From contig NC_135552.1 in assembly GCF_964340395.1 (NCBI RefSeq), positions 24,339,181-24,403,180 on the forward strand: a DNA stretch of 64,000 nucleotides, given 5' to 3'. Below, in pieces: positions 60,401-63,033 of the stretch. Position numbers and translations under genes: made by a program. The notes beneath the pieces were generated by a model, which saw only the letters and a list, made by a program, of their open reading frames with translations, was not told the DNA's origin and did no database searches. Numbering within the stretch: the first letter of the stretch is position 1; each line of letters begins with the position of its first letter. The DNA comes from Glandiceps talaboti. Lineage: Eukaryota; Hemichordata; Enteropneusta; Spengelidae.

Positions 60401-62686
60401 GGAAATTGGTGAGTCAATGATTATTGTAAATTTGCTGATCCAAACGGGATCTGGTGTCCGAATAACACCAGATATGTCAAAAGTTAGAACACACTACATT
60501 ATGAAGAATATGATAACACTGGTGATTTAATGTAGTGTACAAATGAGATATCAGATCATGTTAGCTTCAGTACTTAAAAGACATACAAGATTTATTAATA
60601 TCATAACATATCTTCAACTTACAGCACGTGTGATGATGGTAATGTACACTGTACCCCTGGGTCATGTAAATGTAAGTTTGAAGAATTATATTTGTTGCAC
60701 CCATTTCATTTCAAGTTCGAAAGTTAAGCTGTATTTACTCTTTGCTTATGCGATTCCTTGATGTCTTCGATTTTATTAAATTATTGATAAAATATTACGA
60801 AAACAAAACCATTATTTATTTATTTATTTATTTTAACAAGGTGTGAAGACTACATGTTAAACTGGTAAATAGTCTGTATTCAGACCCAGATATATGTTGC
60901 ATTCCTGAAACATTGATTGATTTATTACTAATTATGTTCACATATATATAACGTGCGATTTACTAATCAGCATGTACAGTGCACATTCTCGTTACCTATA
61001 AAAACAGAGCATAGGGTCAATTGTGATAGAATTAAGATCGACAAACAGACGGACACAAAGGTTGAACAATGGAAAGATAGACTGATTATGAAATAGCAAA
61101 GCGATTCAAATACTAGGATAGATATATGATAAAATATACATTGCAATGATTTACAAAGTATATTTTCAGAAAACTATACTTATGTTATTGCTAAAATTTA
61201 AGTATCGGTTTCCCAATTAAAGTGCCAGTTAAGGAATGTGTTGCGGATATGGCCAGTATTGAATTAGTGTTGGATAAGGCCGATGAAGACCCAAATGTAG
61301 AGAAACCAGGTGACGGTGACCCAATCGGTGTGTTAGATAATGGGGCACCATTTAAACTGGGCGATACGCTGACTGGTGATCTGGTGCTACATCTGCAGTG
61401 TGGAGAGTGGCAAGTATACTTTGAACATCCTCACTCTGGATACTGAAAAAGTGTATCTAAGTTTTAGTCCGTATGACTGGAAAGAAAACCACCTCTTTTA
61501 TTTTGTTCTAGATGATATATGATATATTTTATGTGTAGGTAGTCGTGGTAAGTGGAAGAGTAGATATGATGAAAAATGATTATGACCTAATGGTCCTGTA
61601 ATTTGTAGACACATACGAATAAAGATTAACTTGGAGATGAGTTTATGTACTATGAAAGAGGTTTTGTTTGATATGTTATGTCGTCCGTAGTTTAATATTG
61701 GTTGTTGTCACGTTTTCAGCCATTGTGAAGAAGACAAGATGGAATGTGAAGAAAAGGAATGTGAAAGTAAGTAAAGCTATACTTTCAACATGCCAGTTCA
61801 GAAATAGTTGTATTGTCGTTGTTAATGAAAAGTTGCCAAAAGGAATAGCCACTCCAACTTATATGTAGCTAGTGACCTGAATGTAAATTGTTATGCAACA
61901 TATCATTTTTGTAGATTGAAGCGATGTGGTCAAAATCATGTTTTAGATATAGTGAAATCTTTGAGTGACTGAAAGTTGTGATAATTTTGTTTACACATCA
62001 TTATACAGCTTTCATAACCATATAACACTATTTTGACTTGAAAATAATGTAAGATCAGTAAATCAATTGCAGAAAATATTCCTTACTGCTATGTCACCTT
62101 AGTAATTTAATTTGGATTTAATTACAGCACTGCCAACGACCGTGCCAGTTAAGGAATGTGTTGCGGATATGGCCAGTATTGAATTAGTGTTGGATAAGGC
62201 CGATGAAGACCCAAATGTAGAGAAACCAGGTGACGGTGATCCAATCGGTGTGTTAGATAATGGGGCACCATTTAAACTGGGCGATACGCTGACTGGTGAT
62301 CTGGTGCTACATCTACAGTGTGGAGAGTGGCAAGTATACTTTGACCATCCTCACTCTGGGTACTGAAAAAGTGTATCTAAGCTTTAGTCCGTATGACTGG
62401 AAAGAAAGCCACCTCTTTTATTTTGTTCTAGATGATATATGATATATTTTATGTGTAGGTAGTCGTGGTAAGTGGAAGAGTAGACATGGTGAAAAATGAT
62501 TATGACCTAATGGTCCTGTAATTTGTAGACACATACGAATAAAGATTAACTTGGAGATGAATTTATGCACTATGAAAGAGGTTTTGTTTGATATGTTAAG
62601 TCGTACGTAGTTTAAAATTGGTTGTTGTCACGTTTTCAGCCATTGTGAAGAAGACAAGATGGAATGTGAAGAAAAGGAATGTGAAA
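271..62686 (+). CDS. Giant modular secreted protein gene, SCO-spondin-like (partial; both ends outside window)
   Basis: Overall gene model joining the exons listed below, about 5,200 codons in the window. Domain order: LDLa x2, [TSP1-TSP1-TIL-VWC tail] x4, TSP1, two novel six-Cys modules, TSP1, linker, 48 further modules. Nearly every domain is bounded by phase-1 introns, so modules can be gained or lost without a frameshift. The LDLa/TSP1/TIL/VWC mix is known from SCO-spondin, a secreted fibre-forming glycoprotein (Reissner fibre in vertebrates). The vertebrate protein has no comparable array that I know of. No signal peptide, EMI, VWD or C-terminal cystine knot is seen here. Alternatives are another TSP1/TIL matrix or mucus protein. 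Confidence is high for one modular extracellular gene, moderate for SCO-spondin orthology. Confidence 0.75.
800..1114 (-). mobile_element. Decayed LINE (non-LTR retrotransposon) reverse-transcriptase C-terminal fragment
   Basis: On the minus strand the frame reads LIELHWLLVKARVEF, then LLVFKALNGKAPVYI and later LRRNSSHNLVVP. This follows the familiar tail of LINE reverse transcriptases (LHWLPV-x-RI-x-FK, FKALNG-x-AP-x-YI, LRS, LVVP). After a stop and a frame change a degraded DRACAVCGL / VNFP segment matches the next expected block (GDRAFSVCGP-x-LWNNLP). It is a dead 3' fragment inside an intron. Clade (CR1/L2-like or other) cannot be fixed by eye. Confidence 0.8.
1181..1235. repeat. (ATAC)n microsatellite
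   Basis: About 11 ATAC units followed by an imperfect end. Long open frames across it are low-complexity artefacts. Confidence 0.95.
1619..1786 (+). CDS. LDL-receptor class A domain exon 2 with N-terminal linker
   Basis: 56 codons, phase 1-1 (acceptor ctttcag, donor gtaagt). About 19 linker residues (TLVMAAEFVTTGVPGV) precede a complete LDLa: CGPNQYLC, SGECI, VCDDKTDCESGDDEESC. All six cysteines and the Ca2+-cage acidic residues (D-x-x-DC-x-x-GDDE) are present. An internal Met-rich start is not used as a gene start, because the exon joins in frame to the previous LDLa exon. Confidence 0.85.
2115..2291 (+). CDS. TSP1 repeat 1
   Basis: 59 codons, phase 1-1 (acceptor gcgtaatag, donor gtaagt). 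Carries the Trp ladder WSTWTQW for C-mannosylation, six cysteines, and the usual PEPANGGKIC block. The first Cys pair is CTVTCN, so the glycine of the O-fucosylation consensus C-x-x-S/T-C-G is replaced. Thrombospondin type-1 repeats bind glycosaminoglycans and other matrix partners. Confidence 0.88.
2292..3625. other. 1.3-kb intron, no gene seen
   Basis: Contains a short poly-G tract near 3007-3020 and several loosely similar 'cacattttac' segments (about 2530, 2950, 3025) that may be pieces of an old repeat. No coding exon recognised. Confidence 0.5.
3626..3796 (+). CDS. TSP1 repeat 2
   Basis: 57 codons, phase 1-1 (acceptor cttccag, donor gtaggt). Trp ladder DWTPWSPWRGC, first Cys pair CSATCDGG, then NPPPQFGGDRC and a C-terminal CNMMPCG. 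All six cysteines present. The O-fucose consensus fails at the last position (Asp instead of Gly). It pairs with TSP1-1 to begin the first supermodule. Confidence 0.9.
3934..4120. repeat. (TAATG)n imperfect pentanucleotide satellite
   Basis: Roughly 185 bp of TGTAA/TAATG repeats with scattered substitutions, within the intron 3797-4392. The rest of that intron shows nothing recognisable. Confidence 0.95.
4393..4639 (+). CDS. TIL domain 1 with start of VWC-like tail
   Basis: 247 nt, phase 1 in, phase 2 out (acceptor aaaacag, donor gtatgt). Trypsin-inhibitor-like cysteine-rich domain with the usual spacing: CQGNCPRSC, ECSQDCLPGCHCPEG, DNGTCV, GCGC, followed by YDGEMYEIGETIQKDDCNT. The final Cys codon is split: tg here and c in the next exon, giving CNTC. 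Reading straight on would give a false Trp. TIL domains of this kind sit in SCO-spondin, VWF and mucins, and help assembly or protease control. Confidence 0.88.
4863..4912 (+). CDS. VWC-like tail exon 1
   Basis: 50-nt microexon (phase 2 in, phase 1 out; acceptor caacag, donor gtatgt). Joined to the TIL exon it completes CNTCTCEEGGTLHC and DCKG, the C-x2-C-x-C-x(n)-C-x4-C signature of TIL-associated VWC segments. It was found by the expected cysteine pattern and the open splice frame. Confidence 0.82.
4913..5722. other. Intron with (GAAT)n microsatellite
   Basis: An (GAAT)n tract at 5278-5327 is the only recognisable feature of this 0.8-kb intron. Open frames across it are low-complexity or unsupported. 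Confidence 0.6.
5723..5902 (+). CDS. TSP1 repeat 3 (divergent)
   Basis: 60 codons, phase 1-1 (acceptor taccacag, donor gtaagc). Only two Trp remain in the ladder (SEWTPWGDC), the first Cys pair is CPATCSDYEF, and the loop RKRYRYKDPPSSNGGEEC is basic/aromatic. It ends CNFEPCPG. A sequence-divergent but complete six-Cys TSP1, first of the second supermodule. Confidence 0.86.
5903..6285. other. Intron, nothing recognised
   Basis: About 380 bp between TSP1-3 and TSP1-4. No exon, repeat or RNA gene seen. It ends in the acceptor cgttttcag. Confidence 0.5.
6286..6453 (+). CDS. TSP1 repeat 4
   Basis: 56 codons, phase 1-1 (acceptor gttttcag, donor gtaaat). Trp ladder NWTPWTSWTHC, then CTMSCNTGIKMRVRSC, PLNGGAACPG and CNVLPCG. 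Six cysteines complete. The O-fucose consensus is broken by Asn after the second Cys. The following intron (6454-6799) shows nothing recognisable. Confidence 0.9.
6800..6933 (+). CDS. TIL domain 2, N-terminal part
   Basis: 134 nt, phase 1 in, phase 0 out (acceptor ctattag, donor gtatgt). Encodes CNCPQTC, YCEQNCETGCYCPDG and stops at QVIS. The rest of the domain is on the next exon. The homologous TIL-1 and TIL-3 are single exons, so this phase-0 intron is specific to TIL-2 among the four. Confidence 0.85.
7139..7236 (+). CDS. TIL domain 2, C-terminal part
   Basis: 98 nt, phase 0 in, phase 2 out (acceptor attccag, donor gtaaga). Encodes NDTCIPIESCPCLDADGKEY, then a TGEIVPVECNT block whose last Cys codon is split over the next intron. 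It completes the cysteine set missing from the preceding exon. Confidence 0.84.
7260..7292. repeat. (CA)n microsatellite
   Basis: About 16 CA dinucleotides just after the TIL-2 exon donor, within the intron 7237-8195. Confidence 0.95.
7373..7960. repeat. Degenerate tandem repeat, ~130-150 bp period
   Basis: Four full and one partial copies, starting near 7373, 7522, 7650, 7797 and 7905. Each has an 'aagcttattgat' head, a 'tttagttttaatgagtcatt' middle and an 'attttcagtaattagg' tail. Copies are diverged by substitutions and small indels, suggesting an old intronic minisatellite. It may also supply spurious acceptor-like ttttcag sites. Confidence 0.75.
8196..8245 (+). CDS. VWC-like tail exon 2
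   Basis: 50-nt microexon (phase 2 in, phase 1 out; acceptor ttatag, donor gtaagt). With the preceding tg it gives CNTCHCHEGKLIMC and EDVCDG, the same C-x2-C-x-C tail as after TIL-1. It lies about 1 kb downstream of the TIL-2 exon. Confidence 0.8.
8405..8575 (+). CDS. TSP1 repeat 5
   Basis: 57 codons, phase 1-1 (acceptor ctttgtag, donor gtaggc). Trp ladder DWSPWSAWGTC, CDKSCEGGIKNRYRGC, DPAPKASGKDC, ending CNEDACTG. Six cysteines intact. First TSP1 of supermodule three. Confidence 0.9.
8669..8779. repeat. Compound CTAC / ATAC microsatellite
   Basis: CTAC repeats (8669-8694), GCAC/GCAT interruptions, then (ATAC)n to 8779. The dispersed element at 8780 begins immediately after it. Confidence 0.95.
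8780..8936. mobile_element. Dispersed interspersed repeat, copy 1
   Basis: About 155 bp clearly homologous to 17229-17375 (shared gagacagtccgaat, gtttcgaataaaaattcttt, atctgaatgttatggaatag). Both copies abut an ATAC/ATGT microsatellite at the same end. On the minus strand it carries a TTCGAAACGTCGG motif like those at the ends of many invertebrate interspersed repeats. No coding capacity; class unknown. Confidence 0.65.
8936..9024. repeat. (CA)n followed by GACG/AGAC-rich tract
   Basis: (CA)n at 8936-8980, then GACG/CCGA/AGAC tetranucleotide-like sequence to about 9024. Long minus-strand open frames here are low-complexity. Confidence 0.9.
9207..9377 (+). CDS. TSP1 repeat 6
   Basis: 57 codons, phase 1-1 (acceptor cttacag, donor gtaact). 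Trp ladder EWGSWSSWLEC, CTVTCGAGTTTRSRDC, PPPSGEGLPCPG, ending CFPGECPG. CTVTCG fits the O-fucosylation consensus C-x-x-S/T-C-G, unlike repeats 1-5. Confidence 0.9.
9378..10009. other. Intron, nothing recognised
   Basis: About 630 bp, AT-rich, with a short locally repetitive stretch of 'attacaaat-tcggcaatt' near 9834-9925. No exon or element identified. Confidence 0.5.
10010..10244 (+). CDS. TIL domain 3 with start of VWC-like tail
   Basis: 235 nt, phase 1 in, phase 2 out (acceptor attcacag, donor gttagt). CGPDCPRTC, CVSQCAQGCYCMEDG, DGECVEVSECPC, then TGELIPPGSTFKEDCNE and a split Cys codon. Uninterrupted, like TIL-1. Confidence 0.88.
10546..10630. repeat. (ATAC)n imperfect microsatellite
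   Basis: Interrupted ATAC repeats in the intron between TIL-3 and its tail exon (10245-10732). The rest of the intron shows nothing recognisable. Confidence 0.92.
10733..10779 (+). CDS. VWC-like tail exon 3
   Basis: 47-nt microexon (phase 2 in, phase 1 out; acceptor ttcacag, donor gtattt). With the split codon it reads CNECECMDGEIIC and EKCTG. The intron position inside CNxC matches tails 1 and 2. The intron after it (10780-11131) has no recognisable feature. Confidence 0.82.
11132..11308 (+). CDS. TSP1 repeat 7 (basic)
   Basis: 59 codons, phase 1-1 (acceptor atttcag, donor gtaagt). Trp ladder GWSSWSPWSEC; the first Cys pair is CKVKCEGR, with Lys in place of Ser/Thr, so no O-fucose site. 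Strongly basic C-terminal half (NGGKKCKGRKREKANC) ending CPEQPCP. A heparin-like polyanion contact is plausible but inferred. Confidence 0.88.
11321..11405. repeat. (TCTG)n microsatellite
   Basis: About 21 TCTG units starting a dozen bases after the TSP1-7 donor, in the short intron 11309-11557. Confidence 0.95.
11558..11734 (+). CDS. TSP1 repeat 8 (shortened Cys spacing)
   Basis: 59 codons, phase 1-1 (acceptor tgtccag, donor gtaagc). Trp ladder NWSPWEQWSGC followed by CEKCEGD: the first two cysteines are separated by two residues instead of the usual three. The middle loop is expanded (KPYPIDASADSGCPG), and it ends CPVDVEECG. Six Cys in total. Confidence 0.85.
11735..12185. other. Intron, nothing recognised
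   Basis: About 450 bp, AT-rich, with a poly-C run at 12112-12121. It ends in a pyrimidine-poor acceptor (atccttaag). Confidence 0.5.
12186..12401 (+). CDS. TIL domain 4, lacking its own VWC-like tail
   Basis: 216 nt, phase 1-1 (acceptor cttaag, donor gtaggt). CANMCPRTC, CTENEDCVPGCQCPAG, DGSCIPPEDCPC, then YPMGEIVKLL. Unlike TIL 1-3 the exon ends before the DCNxC block and in phase 1. The missing tail appears three exons later, at the end of exon 14809-15006. Confidence 0.85.
12402..13075. other. Intron, nothing recognised
   Basis: About 670 bp without recognisable exon, repeat or RNA gene. Acceptor aattaacag at the end. Confidence 0.5.
13076..13138 (+). CDS. Linker exon 1 (Thr/Ala/Gln/Pro-rich)
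   Basis: 21 codons, phase 1-1 (acceptor attaacag, donor gtgagg). Low-complexity TTAAPGRIQTVQPVQA with no cysteine. Supported by the phase match with both neighbours and good splice signals, not by homology. Probably an extended, possibly O-glycosylated spacer. Confidence 0.6.
13186..13588. repeat. 37-bp minisatellite, ~11 copies
   Basis: Eleven tandem copies of about 37 bp (core ttgttgtcagttgctgtag, then tgttgataagttgtttg), one with a 4-bp deletion. Copies alternate partly between 'gataagttg' and 'gatacattg' types, giving a 74-bp second-order period. Lies in intron 13139-13995; the rest of that intron shows nothing recognisable. Confidence 0.93.
13996..14124 (+). CDS. Linker exon 2 (Thr/Pro/Gly-rich)
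   Basis: 43 codons, phase 1-1 (acceptor cgttgtag, donor gtaata). Reads TTPSFPEPGTGEGRVTPTTP and GGIVGAAEVGAPDGATVLG, a cysteine-free extended linker. The composition continues that of the exons on both sides, which supports the call. Confidence 0.65.
14241..14588. repeat. Long compound (TG)n/(TATG)n/(TGCC)n microsatellite
   Basis: About 350 bp of alternating TG, GTAT and, at the right end, GCCT repeats. It produces long six-frame open frames of Cys/Val/Met/Tyr on one strand and His/Thr/Ile/Tyr on the other; none is a gene. Confidence 0.97.
14809..15006 (+). CDS. Linker exon 3 plus fused VWC-like tail
   Basis: 66 codons, phase 1-1 (acceptor attcacag, donor gtatgt). Gly-rich start (TGAGGIIGIGGVAGETTPES), a short amphipathic stretch (LAEQLVKTLQNSLV), then CNNCTCEAGHLEC and KECKG. 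This is the C-x2-C-x-C tail that TIL-4 lacks. The phase-2 intron that splits CNxC in the other tails is absent here. Confidence 0.82.
15007..16065. other. 1.06-kb intron, no gene seen
   Basis: No exon with domain cysteines, no tandem repeat and no recognisable element. Ends in the acceptor tatcttttcag. Confidence 0.5.
16066..16236 (+). CDS. TSP1 repeat 9
   Basis: 57 codons, phase 1-1 (acceptor cttttcag, donor gtaagt). Trp ladder NWAGWSPWAEC; CSVSCGGAMQIRRRLC fits the O-fucose consensus; DPAPSSGGKPCPG; ends CREEPCPS. It directly precedes the first novel module. Confidence 0.9.
16560..16755 (+). CDS. Novel six-Cys module, founder copy 1, N-terminal exon
   Basis: 196 nt, phase 1 in, phase 2 out (acceptor tttcgcag, donor gtaggt). 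Reads KKCIADMSVLEEISDVL, an acidic middle, GELDDGTPFFPGD, HVLQLRCGN, with a split Cys codon. It is the most diverged copy of the module that later forms the array (shared C-[IV]-A-D-M, G-x-L-D-x-G, G-D-x-L, L-x-C-G-x-C). I know no named family for it. The intron before it (16237-16559) shows nothing recognisable. Confidence 0.8.
16756..17107. other. Intron, nothing recognised
   Basis: About 350 bp, AT-rich. Standard GT donor (gtaggt), in contrast to the GC donors of the array A exons. Confidence 0.5.
17108..17154 (+). CDS. Novel module founder copy 1, C-terminal microexon
   Basis: 47 nt, phase 2 in, phase 1 out (acceptor attttag, donor gtaagc). Completes CGNCTCEDGNLNC and KEKECEG. The C-x2-C-x-C pattern and the exact intron position repeat those of the TIL/VWC tails. 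Confidence 0.8.
17170..17228. repeat. (TATG)n microsatellite
   Basis: About 14 TATG units ending where the dispersed element at 17229 begins. Confidence 0.95.
17229..17375. mobile_element. Dispersed interspersed repeat, copy 2
   Basis: Homologous to 8780-8936 in the same orientation, and likewise attached to a tetranucleotide microsatellite. The two copies differ by small indels and substitutions (for example aaggcacgat versus aaggtattcaaaggcaagat). No coding frame. Confidence 0.65.
17551..17746 (+). CDS. Novel six-Cys module, founder copy 2 (C0), N-terminal exon
   Basis: 196 nt, phase 1 in, phase 2 out (acceptor tctcgtag, donor gtgagt). LPTSLPKCVADMSIIRNINK, then VGKPKEGEPMGYLEDGKPVY, PGDELLQDDILLLECGN and a split Cys. 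It is the out-of-array relative of the array C exons; differences include KVAD/KLAD, KEGEPMGY/KKGEPIGY and GKPVY/GEAVY. Homology to the array begins about 110 bp upstream, in the intron. Confidence 0.88.
17962..18008 (+). CDS. Founder copy 2 (D0), C-terminal microexon
   Basis: 47 nt, phase 2 in, phase 1 out (acceptor aacttacag, donor gtaagt). Completes CGNCTCDDGNVHC and TPGSCK. Essentially identical to the array D exons, showing that the C-D pair existed outside the tandem unit. Confidence 0.86.
18255..18419 (+). CDS. TSP1 repeat 10
   Basis: 55 codons, phase 1-1 (acceptor attttacag, donor gtatgt). Trp ladder EWSSWTPWSLC; CEVTCGEG fits the O-fucose consensus; a very basic loop RKRKCRKEGGRKRDKC replaces the usual DP-P-x-GG block; ends CDIPECPG. 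It is the last TSP1 before the array and has no counterpart inside the repeat units. Confidence 0.9.
18580..18624 (+). CDS. Short linker exon before the array
   Basis: 15 codons, phase 1-1 (acceptor actttccag, donor gtaaat): EATAPILPEIAAAEP. Cysteine-free spacer. Supported by splice signals and phase only. The following intron (18625-19049) is homologous, from about 18797 on, to the introns that precede A1 in every array unit. Confidence 0.6.
19050..21245 (+). CDS. Array unit 1 (three modules)
   Basis: Exons: A1 19050-19236, B1 19547-19593, A2 19955-20156, B2 20449-20495, C 20787-20982, D 21199-21245. A modules read VPVKECVADMASIELVLDKA, then DEDPNVEKPGDGDPIGVLDN, GAPFKLGDTLTGDLVLHLQC, and across the splice GECHCEEDKMECEEKECE. 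The C module reads PKCVADMSIIRNINK, GEPIGYLEDGEAVYPGDELL, CGNCTCDDGNVHC. A1 and A2 end at GC donors (tg|gcaagt); C ends at gtgagt. In this unit A1 carries the A2-type 3' flank (ctacag, tttgaccatcc), unlike A1 in later units. Function unknown; extracellular by context. Confidence 0.85.
21797..23998 (+). CDS. Array unit 2
   Basis: Exons: A1 21797-21983, B1 22294-22340, A2 22702-22903, B2 23196-23242, C 23535-23730, D 23952-23998. From here A1 has its own 3' flank type (ctgcag, tttgaacatcc). A synonymous aag in C (KVGKP) and a 5-bp insertion before D are shared only with unit 4. Confidence 0.85.
24550..26746 (+). CDS. Array unit 3
   Basis: Exons: A1 24550-24736, B1 25047-25093, A2 25455-25656, B2 25949-25995, C 26288-26483, D 26700-26746. 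Private intronic changes near 25026 (ttgattgtt), 26523 (gggtctgg) and 26864; coding translation unchanged. Confidence 0.85.
27298..29499 (+). CDS. Array unit 4
   Basis: Exons: A1 27298-27484, B1 27795-27841, A2 28203-28404, B2 28697-28743, C 29036-29231, D 29453-29499. Shares the unit-2 insertion and synonymous C-exon variant, exactly 5501 bp away. Private synonymous ttg in A1 near 27430. Confidence 0.85.
30051..32247 (+). CDS. Array unit 5
   Basis: Exons: A1 30051-30237, B1 30548-30594, A2 30956-31157, B2 31450-31496, C 31789-31984, D 32201-32247. First unit with the 'gtattactgg' variant after A1. The variant 'aaggggtttt' occurs before both B1 and B2, so both half-units changed together. 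Confidence 0.85.
32799..34995 (+). CDS. Array unit 6
   Basis: Exons: A1 32799-32985, B1 33296-33342, A2 33704-33905, B2 34198-34244, C 34537-34732, D 34949-34995. Has 'gtatgactgg' after A1, 'ttttaacttg' before A2 and one extra ATTT after D, all shared with unit 8. Confidence 0.85.
35551..37747 (+). CDS. Array unit 7
   Basis: Exons: A1 35551-35737, B1 36048-36094, A2 36456-36657, B2 36950-36996, C 37289-37484, D 37701-37747. The variant 'ctgttcctaatttatg' after B2 is shared only with unit 9, 5500 bp away. Confidence 0.85.
38299..40495 (+). CDS. Array unit 8
   Basis: Exons: A1 38299-38485, B1 38796-38842, A2 39204-39405, B2 39698-39744, C 40037-40232, D 40449-40495. 'gcagacaat' before A2 is shared only with unit 10; the extra ATTT is shared with unit 6. 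Confidence 0.85.
41051..43247 (+). CDS. Array unit 9
   Basis: Exons: A1 41051-41237, B1 41548-41594, A2 41956-42157, B2 42450-42496, C 42789-42984, D 43201-43247. Near-duplicate of unit 7, including the upstream 'ataaatatatg' variant. Confidence 0.85.
43799..45994 (+). CDS. Array unit 10 (chimeric)
   Basis: Exons: A1 43799-43985, B1 44296-44342, A2 44704-44905, B2 45198-45244, C 45536-45731, D 45948-45994. The first half carries unit-8 variants (gcagacaat); the second half, from the B2-C intron on, carries unit-1 variants: single-base deletion in 'cttccacc', 'ggcgtccg', 'gcgaatcc', 'cattggttg', 'cagtatgtac'. Confidence 0.85.
46546..48742 (+). CDS. Array unit 11
   Basis: Exons: A1 46546-46732, B1 47043-47089, A2 47451-47652, B2 47945-47991, C 48284-48479, D 48696-48742. 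First of the units with 'aaaaaagattatg' after A1. Private changes 'ctaaatgat' and 'tagggctatg' are intronic. Confidence 0.85.
49294..51490 (+). CDS. Array unit 12
   Basis: Exons: A1 49294-49480, B1 49791-49837, A2 50199-50400, B2 50693-50739, C 51032-51227, D 51444-51490. 'aatggccctg' after A1 is shared with unit 14. Two extra ATTT repeats follow D. Confidence 0.85.
52050..54247 (+). CDS. Array unit 13 (A2 Asp-to-Ala)
   Basis: Exons: A1 52050-52236, B1 52547-52593, A2 52955-53156, B2 53449-53495, C 53788-53983, D 54201-54247. A2 reads PGAGDPIG instead of PGDGDPIG, one of the very few amino-acid changes in the array. The C-D intron has 'cttgagtac' and 'accaggattcat', as in the out-of-array C0-D0 intron near 17900-17935. 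Confidence 0.85.
54807..57003 (+). CDS. Array unit 14 (A2 Asp-to-Ala)
   Basis: Exons: A1 54807-54993, B1 55304-55350, A2 55712-55913, B2 56206-56252, C 56545-56740, D 56957-57003. Shares the PGAGDP variant with unit 13. Private intronic changes near 55402, 55650, 55973 and 56444. Confidence 0.85.
57555..60671 (+). CDS. Array unit 15 with extra 920-bp half-unit (four modules)
   Basis: Exons: A1 57555-57741, B1 58052-58098, hybrid A2/A1 58460-58661, extra B1 58972-59018, A2 59380-59581, B2 59874-59920, C 60213-60408, D 60625-60671. The hybrid exon starts as A2 (cactgccaacgacc, gatccaatc) and ends as A1 (ctgcag, tttgaacatcc). The insertion adds 249 coding nt (83 codons) and keeps phase 1 at both ends. 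Confidence 0.85.
58460..59379 (+). repeat. 920-bp extra half-unit produced by A1/A2 exchange
   Basis: The spacing 58444 to 59364 and 58000 to 58920 is exactly 920 bp. This equals the distance between equivalent positions of A1 and A2 in a normal unit. The switch from A2 to A1 sequence lies inside the exon, between about 58573 and 58648. Confidence 0.85.
61223..62686 (+). CDS. Array unit 16, partial (A1-B1-A2-B2)
   Basis: Exons: A1 61223-61409, B1 61720-61766, A2 62128-62329, B2 62640-62686. No C-D pair follows; homology ends near 62815. The A2-B2 intron keeps a segment (gatgaatttatgcactatga, near 62556) that is missing in the A2-B2 introns of units 1-15, so this edge unit is more ancestral. 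B2 ends in phase 1, but no acceptor with a convincing exon was found in the remaining 1.3 kb. Confidence 0.8.
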
Positions 62687-63033
62687 GTAAGTTTAGCTAT
62701 ATTTTCAATAGGCCAGTTCAGAAATAGTTGTGTTTGTCGTATTGATAAAAATGTTGCAAAAAGGAATAGAAGTAGGACTATGTAACTAGGACTTCACTGT
62801 AAATTATTGTGTAAAATATCAGATATAATAATATAATTTGTAATTTATAATTTATAACATTTGTGGTAGGTAGAAACGATGTGGGGAACATATTCTCTTG
62901 ATCTAATCTAATCTAATCTAATCTAATCTAATCTAATCTAATCTAATCTTCTTAGCGCATTCTATATAGCTATCACAATGCACTTAACAAAGCACTGAAT
63001 CAAGAGTCCTAAAACAGACACTAGCAAATAGTC
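62687..63033. other. Array edge and (TAATC)n satellite
   Basis: Array-like sequence continues to about 62815, then AT-rich 'ataatttgtaatttataa' sequence and an (ATCTA)n tract at 62901-62949 of about ten pentamers. No exon recognised. Confidence 0.7.

Larger units (their letters stand above)
19050..62815 (+). repeat. Intragenic coding tandem array, 15 full + 1 partial units of ~2.75 kb
   Basis: Direct repeats with A1-to-A1 spacings of 2747, 2753, 2748, 2753, 2748, 2752, 2748, 2752, 2748, 2747, 2748, 2756, 2757, 2748 and 3668 bp. Each unit holds six exons: A1 187, B1 47, A2 202, B2 47, C 196, D 47 nt (726 nt = 242 codons, phase 1 at both ends). Introns are as conserved as exons. An (ATTT)n tract in the D-A1 intron and a 5-bp indel before D explain most length differences. 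Homology stops in the B2-C intron of the last unit near 62815. Confidence 0.97.

Noticed and set aside
19495-62366. Many repeated small open frames in the array (for example 66-71 aa frames starting MICYVVRS or MVVVTFSA, and 72-aa frames starting MRYQ)
   Set aside because: They are intron read-through in the wrong frame across B or D microexons. The correct frame restores C-x-C patterns, while these frames have no domain and end in introns.
19050-62815. Array as non-coding satellite DNA
   Set aside because: Exons in all units keep open frame, splice sites and cysteines, and the unit coding length is a multiple of three. Homologous single copies outside the array are part of a normal modular gene.
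62901-62949. Telomere-like repeat
   Set aside because: The unit is TAATC/ATCTA, not TTAGGG, and it is a short internal microsatellite.
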